Below, piece after piece: positions 8,488 through 17,073 of a stretch of DNA of 64,000 bases. Under the pieces are notes generated by a model that worked only from the letters and a program-made list of their open reading frames with translations, was not told the DNA's origin and did not search any database. Origin of the DNA: Clostridia bacterium (GTDB taxonomy: Bacteria; Bacillota; Clostridia; Oscillospirales; CAG-272); the NCBI GenBank assembly GCA_017461945.1, contig JAFTSB010000023.1, positions 30,626 to 94,625 on the forward strand, in the 5' to 3' direction. Each line of letters starts with the position of its first letter. Within the stretch, counting starts at the first letter, position 1. The translations under genes and the position numbers were made by a program.

Positions 8488-9027
8488 TCAACGGAAGCGG
8501 AAGTTAGAGCGAATGCTTTCCATGTTTTCTTCATGGCCTGCAAAATTGGCAGATTCGGCAGTAAAGGTCAAGGTGTATACGTTGTCATCCTTCACGGTCA
8601 GGATCTGCATCACCTCATAGCTCTTACCGTCAAGGGTATAAACGAATACGTATTTTTTAGCATTGAGGCCACCCAAGGTGGTGTCACCGCACTTCTCCTC
8701 CACAACAGAGAAATCCTTCAGCACGCCGTTCTGATACTCGGGCAGGCAGTAATTCTGCCAATAGCTCTCGGCCGTCAGGACCTCGGCAGGCAGATAGACC
8801 GTAACCGTCACGTTAGAGGTGTCGGTATTGGAGACACGTGCGCCCGAAATACCACTGGAGGTCTGTGCCACCCAACCGGCCGGCACAAACAGATCAAAGG
8901 TGGCGTTTTCGATCGAAACATTTTGCATACCCTCGGGGGTGTCATCCTCCTTGGAGCAAGCGACAGCCCCAAGGCACAGCACGGCCAGCAGCATCAGCAC
9001 CAGCACGCGGATCAAAATCTTTTTCAT
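8488..9027 (-). CDS. Small secreted lipoprotein, unknown function
   Basis: A 179-residue protein with a lipoprotein signal peptide (basic MKKILIR, a hydrophobic stretch, then LGAVAC with the lipidated Cys near residue 24). The mature part is beta-rich and polar with FDLFVPAGWVAQTSSG, resembling the beginning of PsbP-like/PsbP-C domains found in many Clostridial lipoproteins, but I cannot confirm the family. GAGGA precedes the ATG. It sits between the PLP enzyme and the cysteine desulfurase and is probably co-transcribed with both. Confidence 0.75.
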   Translation of the reverse strand: MKKILIRVLVLMLLAVLCLGAVACSKEDDTPEGMQNVSIENATFDLFVPAGWVAQTSSGISGARVSNTDTSNVTVTVYLPAEVLTAESYWQNYCLPEYQNGVLKDFSVVEEKCGDTTLGGLNAKKYVFVYTLDGKSYEVMQILTVKDDNVYTLTFTAESANFAGHEENMESIRSNFRFR

Positions 9028-9041
9028 AGCTTTTTCCTCTT

Positions 9042-10310
9042 TTATGTATTGCAGGTACGCAGGACCTCGGTTGCCGCAGACAGTACGCCAATGCGACCAC
9101 TCTCAAAGGTCAGACCGCCTTGGAAGAAGGCCGTGTAGGGGGCGCGCAGGGGGCCATCGGCAGATAGCTCAATCGAAGCGCCCTGCACAAAGGTGCCTGC
9201 CGCCATGATCACCTGATCGCGGTAGCCGGGCATTGCCCAAGGCTCGGGGGTAACATAGGCATCCACCGGCGAGCCGGCCTGAATGCCGCGGCAGAAGGCA
9301 CAAAGCCCCTCGGCCGATCCCGTGATCACGGTCTGGATAATGTCGGAGCGCAGCGCCTCGGGCGCGGGCTCTACCGCATAGCCAAGCGCGCGGAAGATGT
9401 AAGCTGCAAAATGGGCAGTCTTTAAGGCCTCGGCAACCGTGTGCGGTGCGTAGAAGATACCGCGGAACATATGCTTGTTTTGCCCCAATGTAGCGCCCAC
9501 CTCAAGACCAATGCCCGGGCAGGTCAGTCGATAGGAGCAGAGCTCCACGGCCTTGGCCGTGCCGGCCAGATAGCCGCCGGTCTCGGCCATACCGCCACCG
9601 GGATTTTTGATCAGAGAACCGATGGCCAGATCTGCCCCCACAGCAGGGGGCTCCTTGGTCTCGGTAAATTCACCGTAACAGTTATCCACCACCACAAAGG
9701 CATCGGGGCGGATGGATTTGACAAAGCGAACCGCCTCGCCGATCTCGTCAACGGTAAGGGTCTTGCGATTCAGATACCCCTTGGAGCGCTGGATGAAGCA
9801 GACCTTGACCCGCTTGCCCTCCTCGGAGCGTAAGATCTCTCCAATTCTTTCATAATCCAGCTCGCGGCCGTTGATCATTTCTACGCCGCGATACTCCACG
9901 CCATAATCGGCCAGCGAACCATTGCCGGGAGTGCCGGCGATACCAATGACCTCCTCCAGCGTGTCGTAAGGCTTGCCCGTGAGGGAAAGCATCACATCGC
10001 CGGTGCGCAGCAAGCCAAAGAGGCCGATGGTCAAGGCGTGAGTGCCATTGACGATGCTATGGCGGACAAAGGCAGCCTCGGCACCCATCACATCGGCAAA
10101 GATCCGATCCAGCACGTCGCGGCCACGGTCATCGTAGCCATAGCCCGTGGTGGGGGCAAAACAGGCAGCATCCACGCGATGCTCGGCAAAGGCGGCCATC
10201 ACGCGCGCGGTATTTTCATGAGAGACCTTGGCAATGTGGGCAAACTCCCCTGCGAGGGCGGCTTCTGCCTCGTCTGCCAATGCCAACAGTTCCTTGGAAA
10301 ATTCGATCAT
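9042..10310 (-). CDS. Methionine gamma-lyase-like PLP enzyme (aluminium-resistance protein family)
   Basis: A 422-residue protein of the Met_gamma_lyase/YnbB family, a fold-type I PLP family distinct from classical MGL. Recognisable stretches include FAPTTGYGYDDRGRDVLDRI, HSIVNGTHAL and the PLP-site region GSLIKNPGGGMAETGGYLAG, where the Lys is the likely Schiff-base residue. The chemistry of the family is poorly defined; a carbon-sulfur lyase acting on sulfur amino acids is inferred. GGAGG precedes the ATG, which overlaps the stop of the upstream M42 gene by 4 bp. Confidence 0.88.
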   Translation of the reverse strand: MIEFSKELLALADEAEAALAGEFAHIAKVSHENTARVMAAFAEHRVDAACFAPTTGYGYDDRGRDVLDRIFADVMGAEAAFVRHSIVNGTHALTIGLFGLLRTGDVMLSLTGKPYDTLEEVIGIAGTPGNGSLADYGVEYRGVEMINGRELDYERIGEILRSEEGKRVKVCFIQRSKGYLNRKTLTVDEIGEAVRFVKSIRPDAFVVVDNCYGEFTETKEPPAVGADLAIGSLIKNPGGGMAETGGYLAGTAKAVELCSYRLTCPGIGLEVGATLGQNKHMFRGIFYAPHTVAEALKTAHFAAYIFRALGYAVEPAPEALRSDIIQTVITGSAEGLCAFCRGIQAGSPVDAYVTPEPWAMPGYRDQVIMAAGTFVQGASIELSADGPLRAPYTAFFQGGLTFESGRIGVLSAATEVLRTCNT

Positions 10311-11308
10311 CTTGCGCCTCCAAGGTATGCCACCGTCAGATCAACGGCGGCTTTCGCATCGCGCAGGTCGATCATTTCCACACCGGAATGAATATAACGG
10401 GAAGGAATGGAAAGAGCGCCGGCGCGGCAGCCCATACCCGCCATTTGAATGGATGAGGTGTCGGTGCCACCATAGGTCAGAATTTCGCATTGAGCGGCAA
10501 TGCCCTTTGCCTTGGCAAGCTCCAGCAGCTCGTCCACCAGCGAAGCGTCGCAGATCACAGAGCTATCCTTGATCTTGATCGCCGCGCCCTTGCCGAGGGA
10601 AACAGCCATCGGCTTGCTGCCCTGCTGATCGCCCGTGCCGGTTACATCATAAACCAATGCCAGCTCTGCGCCAACGGCATAGGCAGCAGGCTTGGAGCCG
10701 CGGCAGCCAACCTCCTCCTGCACCGAGAATACATAATAGATATCATCGGCAGGAGCCGTCAGCTCCTTGGCGATCTCGACCAGTACAGCACAGCCGATGC
10801 GGTCATCAAAAGGACGACCCGTTATGCGATTTGCGTTCAACTTGGTCACGTGAGGCACCAACGCACAGCAATCGCCGATCTTCACACGGCGACCGGCCTC
10901 TTTGGCAGAATCGGCACCGATATCCACCACGCACTTTTCGGCCTTGGGAGACTCCTTGGCGGGCACATCGGCCTCGGGAACCAGTACGCCGCGCACGCCG
11001 TTTTCAAACACGACCTCGGTAAAAGCAGCAGCGCCATAATGAATGCCGCCGATGGGAGCCACGCGCAGATAGCCGTTTTCTTCAATATAATTCACAATAA
11101 AGCCGATCTCGTCCATATGCGCGTTCAGCATGACGCGACGGGGATTTTGAGCGTTTCCCTTTTTCAAGCAGATCAAATTGCCCATAGCATCCACAGAAAG
11201 CTCGTCCACCAAGGGTCTCATCAGCTCGGCGATAGCCTCGCGTGCGGCGACTTCTCTACCCGAAACAGCAGGGGTATTGACCAATAATTTCTTTAACGTA
11301 TTCAGCAT
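10307..11308 (-). CDS. M42 family metallo-aminopeptidase (third of three)
   Basis: A 333-residue tetrahedral-type (FrvX/glutamyl aminopeptidase-like) dinuclear metal peptidase. Metal-ligand and catalytic motifs are present: NAHMDEIGF, PFDDRIGCA, SVQEEVGCRG, VYDVTGTGD and YIHSGVE. It trims peptides from the N-terminus in the cytoplasm. The ATG at 11308 is chosen because GAAGG is about 9 nt upstream; an ATG at 11317 would sit too close to it. The start lies 1 bp past the stop of the upstream paralogue. Confidence 0.93.
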   Translation of the reverse strand: MLNTLKKLLVNTPAVSGREVAAREAIAELMRPLVDELSVDAMGNLICLKKGNAQNPRRVMLNAHMDEIGFIVNYIEENGYLRVAPIGGIHYGAAAFTEVVFENGVRGVLVPEADVPAKESPKAEKCVVDIGADSAKEAGRRVKIGDCCALVPHVTKLNANRITGRPFDDRIGCAVLVEIAKELTAPADDIYYVFSVQEEVGCRGSKPAAYAVGAELALVYDVTGTGDQQGSKPMAVSLGKGAAIKIKDSSVICDASLVDELLELAKAKGIAAQCEILTYGGTDTSSIQMAGMGCRAGALSIPSRYIHSGVEMIDLRDAKAAVDLTVAYLGGAR

Positions 11309-11309
11309 T

Positions 11310-12371
11310 TTAATCATTTCCTTCTTTCTTCCAGTCATCGAGCATAGCAAGCAGCAGGGCGCTCATGCTTTCATAATCCTTGATAGCAGCCACCGAAACA
11401 GGGGCGTGCAAATACCGGGTAGCGGCAGACAGCGCCAAGCATCTGACACCTACACCGCTGCGTTGGATGTGTGCGGCATCGTTGCCACCCGAGACATAGC
11501 GCTTAACCTGCACGGGAATGCCGTTTTCGCGACCCGTTTCCAGGGCAAAGTTGATCAGCTCCCGGTCATAAATAGTGGAGCGATCCAAGAGAGAGAGCAC
11601 GCCGCCCTCCCCAACATTAGCCACCCGACGGGAGGGCTCGATGTCGGCAACATCGGCAATGGCTGTGGTCTCCAGCACGATGCTGAAATCGGGGGCGATG
11701 CGGTTGGCGGTAACCTGTGCGCCGGATTTGCCGATCTCCTCACGCACGGTGAAGCAGAACCACAGATCCAGGGGCAGATCGCGTTTTTCAACAATGCGCA
11801 ACACTTCAATCAAAATCGCGCAGCCCATGCGGTCGTCCAAGGCCTTGCACTTGATATAAGCCCCGTCCTTACCAAAGCGCATGAAGGGGGTGTAGAAGGT
11901 GCCGAAGTCGCCGCGCTCAATGAGCGCCTCGGTTTCCTCGCGGCTCTTGGTGCCCATATCGATATACAGATCCTCGGGCTTGGGGAGCTTTTGGCGTTCT
12001 TCAGCGGTTTGCTGATGAATGCCCTTGGCGGCGATCACGCCGGGGTAACGCTTGGTCTCGTCACCCAACATCACAGCTCTGCCTGTGAGTACAGCGGGAT
12101 CAAAGCCGCCCACATTGGCAAAGCGGAGACAACCATCGTCCTCGATATGGGTGATCATAAAGCCCACCTCATCCATATGCGCAGACATCATAATGCGCGG
12201 AGCGCCCTCGGGGCCCTTCAGATGCGCGGTCAGGTTGCCCATACGGTCGGTGAATAACTCGGCACGGGTGCCGGCCAGCTCCTCACGGATAGCAGCCTCG
12301 ACTTCTCCCTCGCAGGAGGAGGGGCCAAAGCAAAGCGCCAGCTTTTCGATCAATTCAATTCCCTGCTTCAT
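11310..12371 (-). CDS. M42 family metallo-aminopeptidase (second of three)
   Basis: A 353-residue M42 peptidase with MSAHMDEVGF, KALDDRMGCA, TVREEIGKSG, VLETTAIADV and a C-terminal RYLHAPV metal-binding segment. The Glu at VLETT, where the next paralogue has Asp, suggests a different metal or substrate preference. It overlaps the next M42 gene by 4 bp (ATGA), indicating coupled translation. Confidence 0.93.
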   Translation of the reverse strand: MKQGIELIEKLALCFGPSSCEGEVEAAIREELAGTRAELFTDRMGNLTAHLKGPEGAPRIMMSAHMDEVGFMITHIEDDGCLRFANVGGFDPAVLTGRAVMLGDETKRYPGVIAAKGIHQQTAEERQKLPKPEDLYIDMGTKSREETEALIERGDFGTFYTPFMRFGKDGAYIKCKALDDRMGCAILIEVLRIVEKRDLPLDLWFCFTVREEIGKSGAQVTANRIAPDFSIVLETTAIADVADIEPSRRVANVGEGGVLSLLDRSTIYDRELINFALETGRENGIPVQVKRYVSGGNDAAHIQRSGVGVRCLALSAATRYLHAPVSVAAIKDYESMSALLLAMLDDWKKEGND

Positions 12372-13408
12372 GCAAACACCTCCCCGATCTCGCGGTCACA
12401 GACAAATGCGCGAATCAATTTTGCCAGCTCCTCAGCATCCTGCAGATCCAACATTTCTACATAGGTGTGCATGGCGCGCAAGGGGAGTCCCACATCCACC
12501 ACGGGGATGCCGTTACCCACCAGGTGCAGCGCCACGGTGTTGGTTCCCGTAGACATGGATTCAACGCATCTCTGCCAAGGAATGTTGTGTTTTTCGCACA
12601 ACGCCTCGGTCATTTTTGTCAATTTACGATCGGTGATGGCGCTACGGCACAGGGAGGGCCCTTCGCCCATCTGTACGGTCTCTTGCTTTTTACTGCCGGG
12701 GGCATGACCGATATTCACATCGATCACCATCGCATAATCGGGGTTGATCTCAAATCCACCCACCACCGTACCGCCCAAACGGTCGGTTTCCTCGTGTACA
12801 GAAAATACCAGATACACATCAGCGGCCAGCTCCTCGGCAGGAATGTTGCACAACGCATGCGCCGCAATGGCTGCACAGGCCTTGTTATCCAAGCCCTTGC
12901 CCACCAAGCGGTCGTTTTGCAACCAAGTGTATTGCGGTGCAAACCCCACAGGCGTTCCCACACGGACAAGCTCCGACAGCTCCTCTTTGCTATAGCCCGT
13001 ATCCACCAGAAGCTCGTCAACAGGCTTGACCTTGCCGGCATCCTCGGGCACCTTCAGATGGGGAGGAGTGGAGGCCAGTACGCCATCCAGCACCTGCTTG
13101 CCGTAGATTTTCACGTCGGCAGAAGGCAGCGTGCGGCCGTCCAGACCGCCCACGGCGGCAAGCTTTAAAAAGCCGCCGTCGCGGATGTCGGTCACATACA
13201 TACCGATTTCATCAAAGTGCGTGTCGATCAGGATCTTGGGGGCGTTTTCTCTGCCGCAACGGCGAACAAAAACGCGATTTCCTACCCGATCGGTGAAGTC
13301 CTCATCAAAGCCCTCCATCATAGGAGTAAGCGCCGCAGCATCATAGGTCTCATAGCCCGTGATACTCATCAGCCCCGCCATAGCGGGTATCCGTTCGCGA
13401 AGTTCCAA
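12368..13408 (-). CDS. M42 family metallo-aminopeptidase (first of three)
   Basis: A 346-residue M42 peptidase. Motifs are DTHFDEIGMYV, KGLDNKACAA (Asn-Lys where the others have Asp-Arg), VHEETDRLGG, VIDVNIGHAPG and MHTYVE. The three paralogues are clearly divergent, so they probably cover different N-terminal residues and may assemble as homo- or hetero-dodecamers like other M42 enzymes. It lies 19 bp after murD on the same strand. Confidence 0.93.
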   Translation of the reverse strand: MELRERIPAMAGLMSITGYETYDAAALTPMMEGFDEDFTDRVGNRVFVRRCGRENAPKILIDTHFDEIGMYVTDIRDGGFLKLAAVGGLDGRTLPSADVKIYGKQVLDGVLASTPPHLKVPEDAGKVKPVDELLVDTGYSKEELSELVRVGTPVGFAPQYTWLQNDRLVGKGLDNKACAAIAAHALCNIPAEELAADVYLVFSVHEETDRLGGTVVGGFEINPDYAMVIDVNIGHAPGSKKQETVQMGEGPSLCRSAITDRKLTKMTEALCEKHNIPWQRCVESMSTGTNTVALHLVGNGIPVVDVGLPLRAMHTYVEMLDLQDAEELAKLIRAFVCDREIGEVFA

Positions 13409-13427
13409 TGTTTGTCATCCTTTCTTG

Positions 13428-14753
13428 CTATCTATCTTGTATTTTATGATATTCTGCTTCAAATTCTCGCACCAGTGTGCGAAAAACGTCACCACGTTGC
13501 TCGAAATTTTGAAATTGGTCGAAGGCGGTGCATCCGGGAGAGAGCAAAACGCAGTCCCCGGGCCGTGCAGTTGCAGCAGCGGCGTGGAAGGCCGCCTCAA
13601 AGCGCCCAAAGCGATGGGCAGGAATACGACCGGCCACGTGCACCTGCAGCTCCGCTGCGGTCTCTCCATACAAGAACACCGCTCTTGCCCGTGCCGAAAG
13701 CGCGTCGGCCAGGGGATGCAAATCAATGCCCTTCCCGCGGCCACCGGCAATTACTACAAGATCACCCTCCATAGCGGAGAGTGCGGCGGCGGTACGAGTG
13801 GGAGAGGTGTCGATCGAGCTGTTATAAAAGCGAATGCCATTAACGGTGGCTACGTGCTCTAAGCGATGGGCAACACCGTGAAAATCCGCCAAGGCGGCTT
13901 CGATCTGCGGCGGCGTCACCATACCGTCAACAGCCGCCAGTGCGGCGGCCAGATTTTCCAGATTGTGCTGACCCGGCAGATGGAATGCCTTTGGTACAGC
14001 CATGTGTTTGTTTTTCGCCCCTGACAGGCAAAGCTCTCCCCCTGCGACAGAAAAGGAAACAGTAGAAATGCCGGAGCGCTTCACAGCCGACATCATAGGC
14101 TTGCATAAAACGTTTTGCACCAAAAATCGCGCACCGTTTTCAAAAATGCGGCATTTTGCTGCCACGTACTCTGAAAAATCCGTATGCCAATTCAAGTGAT
14201 TTGGGGTGATGTTGGTAACAACTGCCGCGTGGAAGGGATATGTCACCGTCATCAACTGAAAACTGGAAAGCTCCATCACCACAAGATCCTCTGCCGTCAT
14301 TTGCTCCACCAAGGGGAGTAATGGCGTGCCGTTATTGCCGCCCCAATACACACGTCTGCCGGTCTGCCGCAGCAATGCGGCAATCAGCGCGGAGGTAGTA
14401 GTCTTTCCATCGCTGCCCGTCACAGCAATGACAGTGGCGGGACAATGCTGCAAAAATAGCTCCACCTCGCTTGAGAGCGTTCCGCCTGCGGCCACCGAAG
14501 CGACAATCGCAGGCAGATCAGGGCGAATAATGGGGGAACGTATCAGGATTTTTGCATCAAAACGTGACGGAAAGTCACCAATGCGAAAATCCATTCCCTG
14601 CCCCTGATAGGCGGCCAGCGTCTTTGCATCGGGCGGCCTTGTATCAAAGACCGTAATGTGGGCACCAAGGCGATGCAAAAAGTCTGTGGCGGCGCGGCCC
14701 GAGCGGCCAAAGCCCAGTATGGCAACCGGAATGTCACGATATGTAAGCTGCAT
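13428..14753 (-). CDS. murD: UDP-N-acetylmuramoyl-L-alanine:D-glutamate ligase
   Basis: A 441-residue Mur ligase adding D-Glu to UDP-MurNAc-L-Ala in peptidoglycan synthesis. An N-terminal Rossmann-like domain (VAILGFGRSGRAA) is followed by the ATP loop GSDGKTTTSA and the C-terminal domain with RTAAALSAMEGD. AGGAGG lies 8 nt before the ATG at 14753. The gene stands outside a dcw cluster and leads a run of peptidase genes. A sigma-A promoter precedes it. Confidence 0.93.
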   Translation of the reverse strand: MQLTYRDIPVAILGFGRSGRAATDFLHRLGAHITVFDTRPPDAKTLAAYQGQGMDFRIGDFPSRFDAKILIRSPIIRPDLPAIVASVAAGGTLSSEVELFLQHCPATVIAVTGSDGKTTTSALIAALLRQTGRRVYWGGNNGTPLLPLVEQMTAEDLVVMELSSFQLMTVTYPFHAAVVTNITPNHLNWHTDFSEYVAAKCRIFENGARFLVQNVLCKPMMSAVKRSGISTVSFSVAGGELCLSGAKNKHMAVPKAFHLPGQHNLENLAAALAAVDGMVTPPQIEAALADFHGVAHRLEHVATVNGIRFYNSSIDTSPTRTAAALSAMEGDLVVIAGGRGKGIDLHPLADALSARARAVFLYGETAAELQVHVAGRIPAHRFGRFEAAFHAAAATARPGDCVLLSPGCTAFDQFQNFEQRGDVFRTLVREFEAEYHKIQDR

Positions 14754-14792
14754 ATTGGATCCTCCTGCATAAAACAAGATTATCCATAGTAT

Positions 14793-14821
14793 ATTATACC
14801 TATTCCCACCCCTTTGTGCAA
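14793..14821 (-). promoter_or_regulatory. Sigma-A promoter for the murD run
   Basis: Minus-strand TTGCAC, 17 bp, TATAAT; the -10 is 40 bp from the murD ATG. Confidence 0.75.
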
Positions 14822-14870
14822 GCGTTCTGACAATTTTTTTGTTTTTTGTTCAAAAAAATGTTTACCGCAC

Positions 14871-14899
14871 TTTACAAAATCCACAAGATATGGTATAAT
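14871..14899 (+). promoter_or_regulatory. Sigma-A promoter for the topoisomerase gene
   Basis: TTTACA, 17 bp, TATAAT with an upstream TGG (extended -10). Divergent from the murD promoter. Confidence 0.8.
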
Positions 14900-14942
14900 A
14901 AGATGATTATAATACACAAAATAGACGATAGAGAGGATAAAG

Positions 14943-16964
14943 ATGGCTGCGAAAACAACCGATAAAACCACACCAAAACCCAAAGCCTACGGCAATTCCA
15001 GCATCACCGCGCTAAAAGGTGCGGACCGTGTGCGTAAGCGCCCGGGCGTTATCTTCGGTTCTGAAGATGTCGAGGGCTGTGAGCACTCCTTTTTTGAGAT
15101 CCTTTCCAACTCGGTTGACGAGGCCCGCGAGGGGCACGGTAACATCATCACCGTTACTGTTTTCCAGGACCTTTCCATTCAGGTAGAGGACCGGGGACGC
15201 GGTATTCCCCTTGGATACAATGAAAAAGAAAAACGCTGGAACTGGGATCTGATTTTTTGTGAGCTCTATGCCGGCGGCAAATACAACAACAACAAAGCCG
15301 GTGGCTCTTATGAATATTCTCTGGGTCTGAACGGCCTTGGCGCCTGTGCCACCCAGTATTCCTCTGAATTTATGCACGTTTTTTCCTACGACGGCAAGAA
15401 CATGCACTCCATTTCCTTTGCCAAGGGTAATCCCAAAACGCAGCTGGTGACCCGAGAGCTTGATAAGAAAGAGCGCCGTACGGGCACTGTGATCCATTGG
15501 CGCCCTGACCTGGAGGTCTTTACCGACATCCGCATCCCCCACGATAATTTTCGCGCCACCATGAAGCGGCAAGCCGTGGTCAACCCCGGCATCACCTTTC
15601 TTTTGAGGCTGGAGGAGTCTAAGGGCAAATTCGTTGAGGAAACCTTCCTTTATCAAAACGGCATTTCGGACTATGTGTTGGAGTGCGCCAACGGTAGCCA
15701 GGGGACCGAGCCCGTGCTGTGGCATTTGGAAACCAAGGGCCGTGACCGTGCCGACAAGGACGAATACAAGCTGCGTGCTGACATCTCCTTTTGCATGACC
15801 AACACCGCCCCCCGTCTGGAGTATTATCACAACTCCAGCTTTTTGGAGCATGGCGGCTCTCCCGACAAGGCGGTCAGATTGGCCTTTACCTCTGCAGTAC
15901 ACAATTATCTGAAAAGCAACGGTAAATACACCAAGAGTGAAAAGGAGATCACCTTTCAGGACATTGAGGACTGCCTGCTTTTGGTTATCAACAGTTTCTC
16001 TACCCTGACCTCTTATGAGAACCAAACCAAAAAGTCCATCACCAACTCCTTTATCAAGGACGCCCTGAAGGATTTCATTGTCGAAAATCTGCAGATCTAT
16101 TTCACCGAGCATCGGGAGGAGGCTGAGCGCTTCACCACCCAGGTGCTGATCAATAAACGCAGCCGCGAAAACGCAGAAACCACCCGTTTGAACCTGAAAA
16201 AGAAGCTGACCGGCACCATTGACATCGCCAACCGTGTTGAAAAGTTTGTGAACTGCCGCTCAAAGGATCCGGACGTACGCGAGCTTTACATCGTGGAGGG
16301 CGACTCCGCGCTTTCCTCGTGTAAGCTTGGCAGAGCGGCCGAATTTCAGGCCATCATCCCCGTGCGCGGTAAAACCTTAAACTGTGTCAAAGCCACCTAC
16401 GAGCGTATCTTCAAAAACGATATCATCACCGACCTGCTGCGCGTGATTGGTTGTGGCGTTGAAATCGACGGCAAGGCCAAGGTCAAGGGCGATCTGAACA
16501 AATTCGATATCAACCAGCTGCGTTGGTCCAAGATCATTATCTGTACCGATGCCGACGAGGACGGTTTTCAGATCCGAACGCTGCTTCTCACCCTGTTCTA
16601 CCGATTGCTCCCCACGCTGTTGAAGGAAAAGAAGGTCTTTATCGCCGAATCGCCTTTGTTTGAGATCACCACAAAGGACGAGACACTGTTTGCCTATGAC
16701 GAATTTGAAAAGGCCGAGATCCTAAAGAGGTTAGAGGGCAAAAAGTATACGCTGCAGCGCTCCAAGGGCCTTGGCGAGAACGAGCCCGATATGATGTGGC
16801 AGACCACCATGAACCCTGCCACAAGACGTTTGATCTCGGTAGAGCCCGCAGATGTGGAGCGCACCGAATATATGTTTGACGTGCTGATGGGCGACAACCT
16901 GGCCGAGCGCAAGGTGTTTATCGCCGAGAACGGCAGCAAATATGTAAAAGACGCCGATATTTGA
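14943..16964 (+). CDS. Type IIA DNA topoisomerase B-subunit paralogue (GyrB/ParE-like)
   Basis: A 673-residue protein with the GHKL ATPase domain (FFEILSNSVDE, residues 50-60, with the Glu/Asn/Asp of the ATP site), a transducer domain and a TOPRIM domain (EGDSA at 452-456, TDADEDG at 535-541, GKTLN at 476-480). It is clearly diverged from housekeeping GyrB: EGDSALSSCKLGR replaces EGDSAGGSAKQGR, and DADEDGFQIRT replaces DADVDGAHIRT. No A subunit is next to it; a terminator-like hairpin and an unrelated gene follow. It may be a lineage-specific ParE or an accessory topoisomerase. GAGAGG precedes the ATG. Confidence 0.85.
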   Translation: MAAKTTDKTTPKPKAYGNSSITALKGADRVRKRPGVIFGSEDVEGCEHSFFEILSNSVDEAREGHGNIITVTVFQDLSIQVEDRGRGIPLGYNEKEKRWNWDLIFCELYAGGKYNNNKAGGSYEYSLGLNGLGACATQYSSEFMHVFSYDGKNMHSISFAKGNPKTQLVTRELDKKERRTGTVIHWRPDLEVFTDIRIPHDNFRATMKRQAVVNPGITFLLRLEESKGKFVEETFLYQNGISDYVLECANGSQGTEPVLWHLETKGRDRADKDEYKLRADISFCMTNTAPRLEYYHNSSFLEHGGSPDKAVRLAFTSAVHNYLKSNGKYTKSEKEITFQDIEDCLLLVINSFSTLTSYENQTKKSITNSFIKDALKDFIVENLQIYFTEHREEAERFTTQVLINKRSRENAETTRLNLKKKLTGTIDIANRVEKFVNCRSKDPDVRELYIVEGDSALSSCKLGRAAEFQAIIPVRGKTLNCVKATYERIFKNDIITDLLRVIGCGVEIDGKAKVKGDLNKFDINQLRWSKIIICTDADEDGFQIRTLLLTLFYRLLPTLLKEKKVFIAESPLFEITTKDETLFAYDEFEKAEILKRLEGKKYTLQRSKGLGENEPDMMWQTTMNPATRRLISVEPADVERTEYMFDVLMGDNLAERKVFIAENGSKYVKDADI

Positions 16965-16965
16965 C

Positions 16966-17002
16966 AATTTGGCAGGAGTTTTCAAAAAACTCCTGCCAAA
17001 TT
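16966..17002 (+). terminator. Terminator-like hairpin after the topoisomerase gene
   Basis: A 17-bp perfect stem (AATTTGGCAGGAGTTTT and its complement) closed by a 3-nt loop; the T-tract after it is weak (TTCCATTTATT), so termination may be partial. Confidence 0.6.
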
Positions 17003-17073
17003 CCATTTATTAAACAAAATATTCCAATTTTTGTTTTTGCATTTTTTACTTTTTCTCAAAAAGGAGACCAAAA

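Noticed and set aside
14780-14983. 67-codon hydrophobic frame on the minus strand
   Set aside because: It overlaps two divergent promoters and the start of the topoisomerase gene and has no ribosome site.
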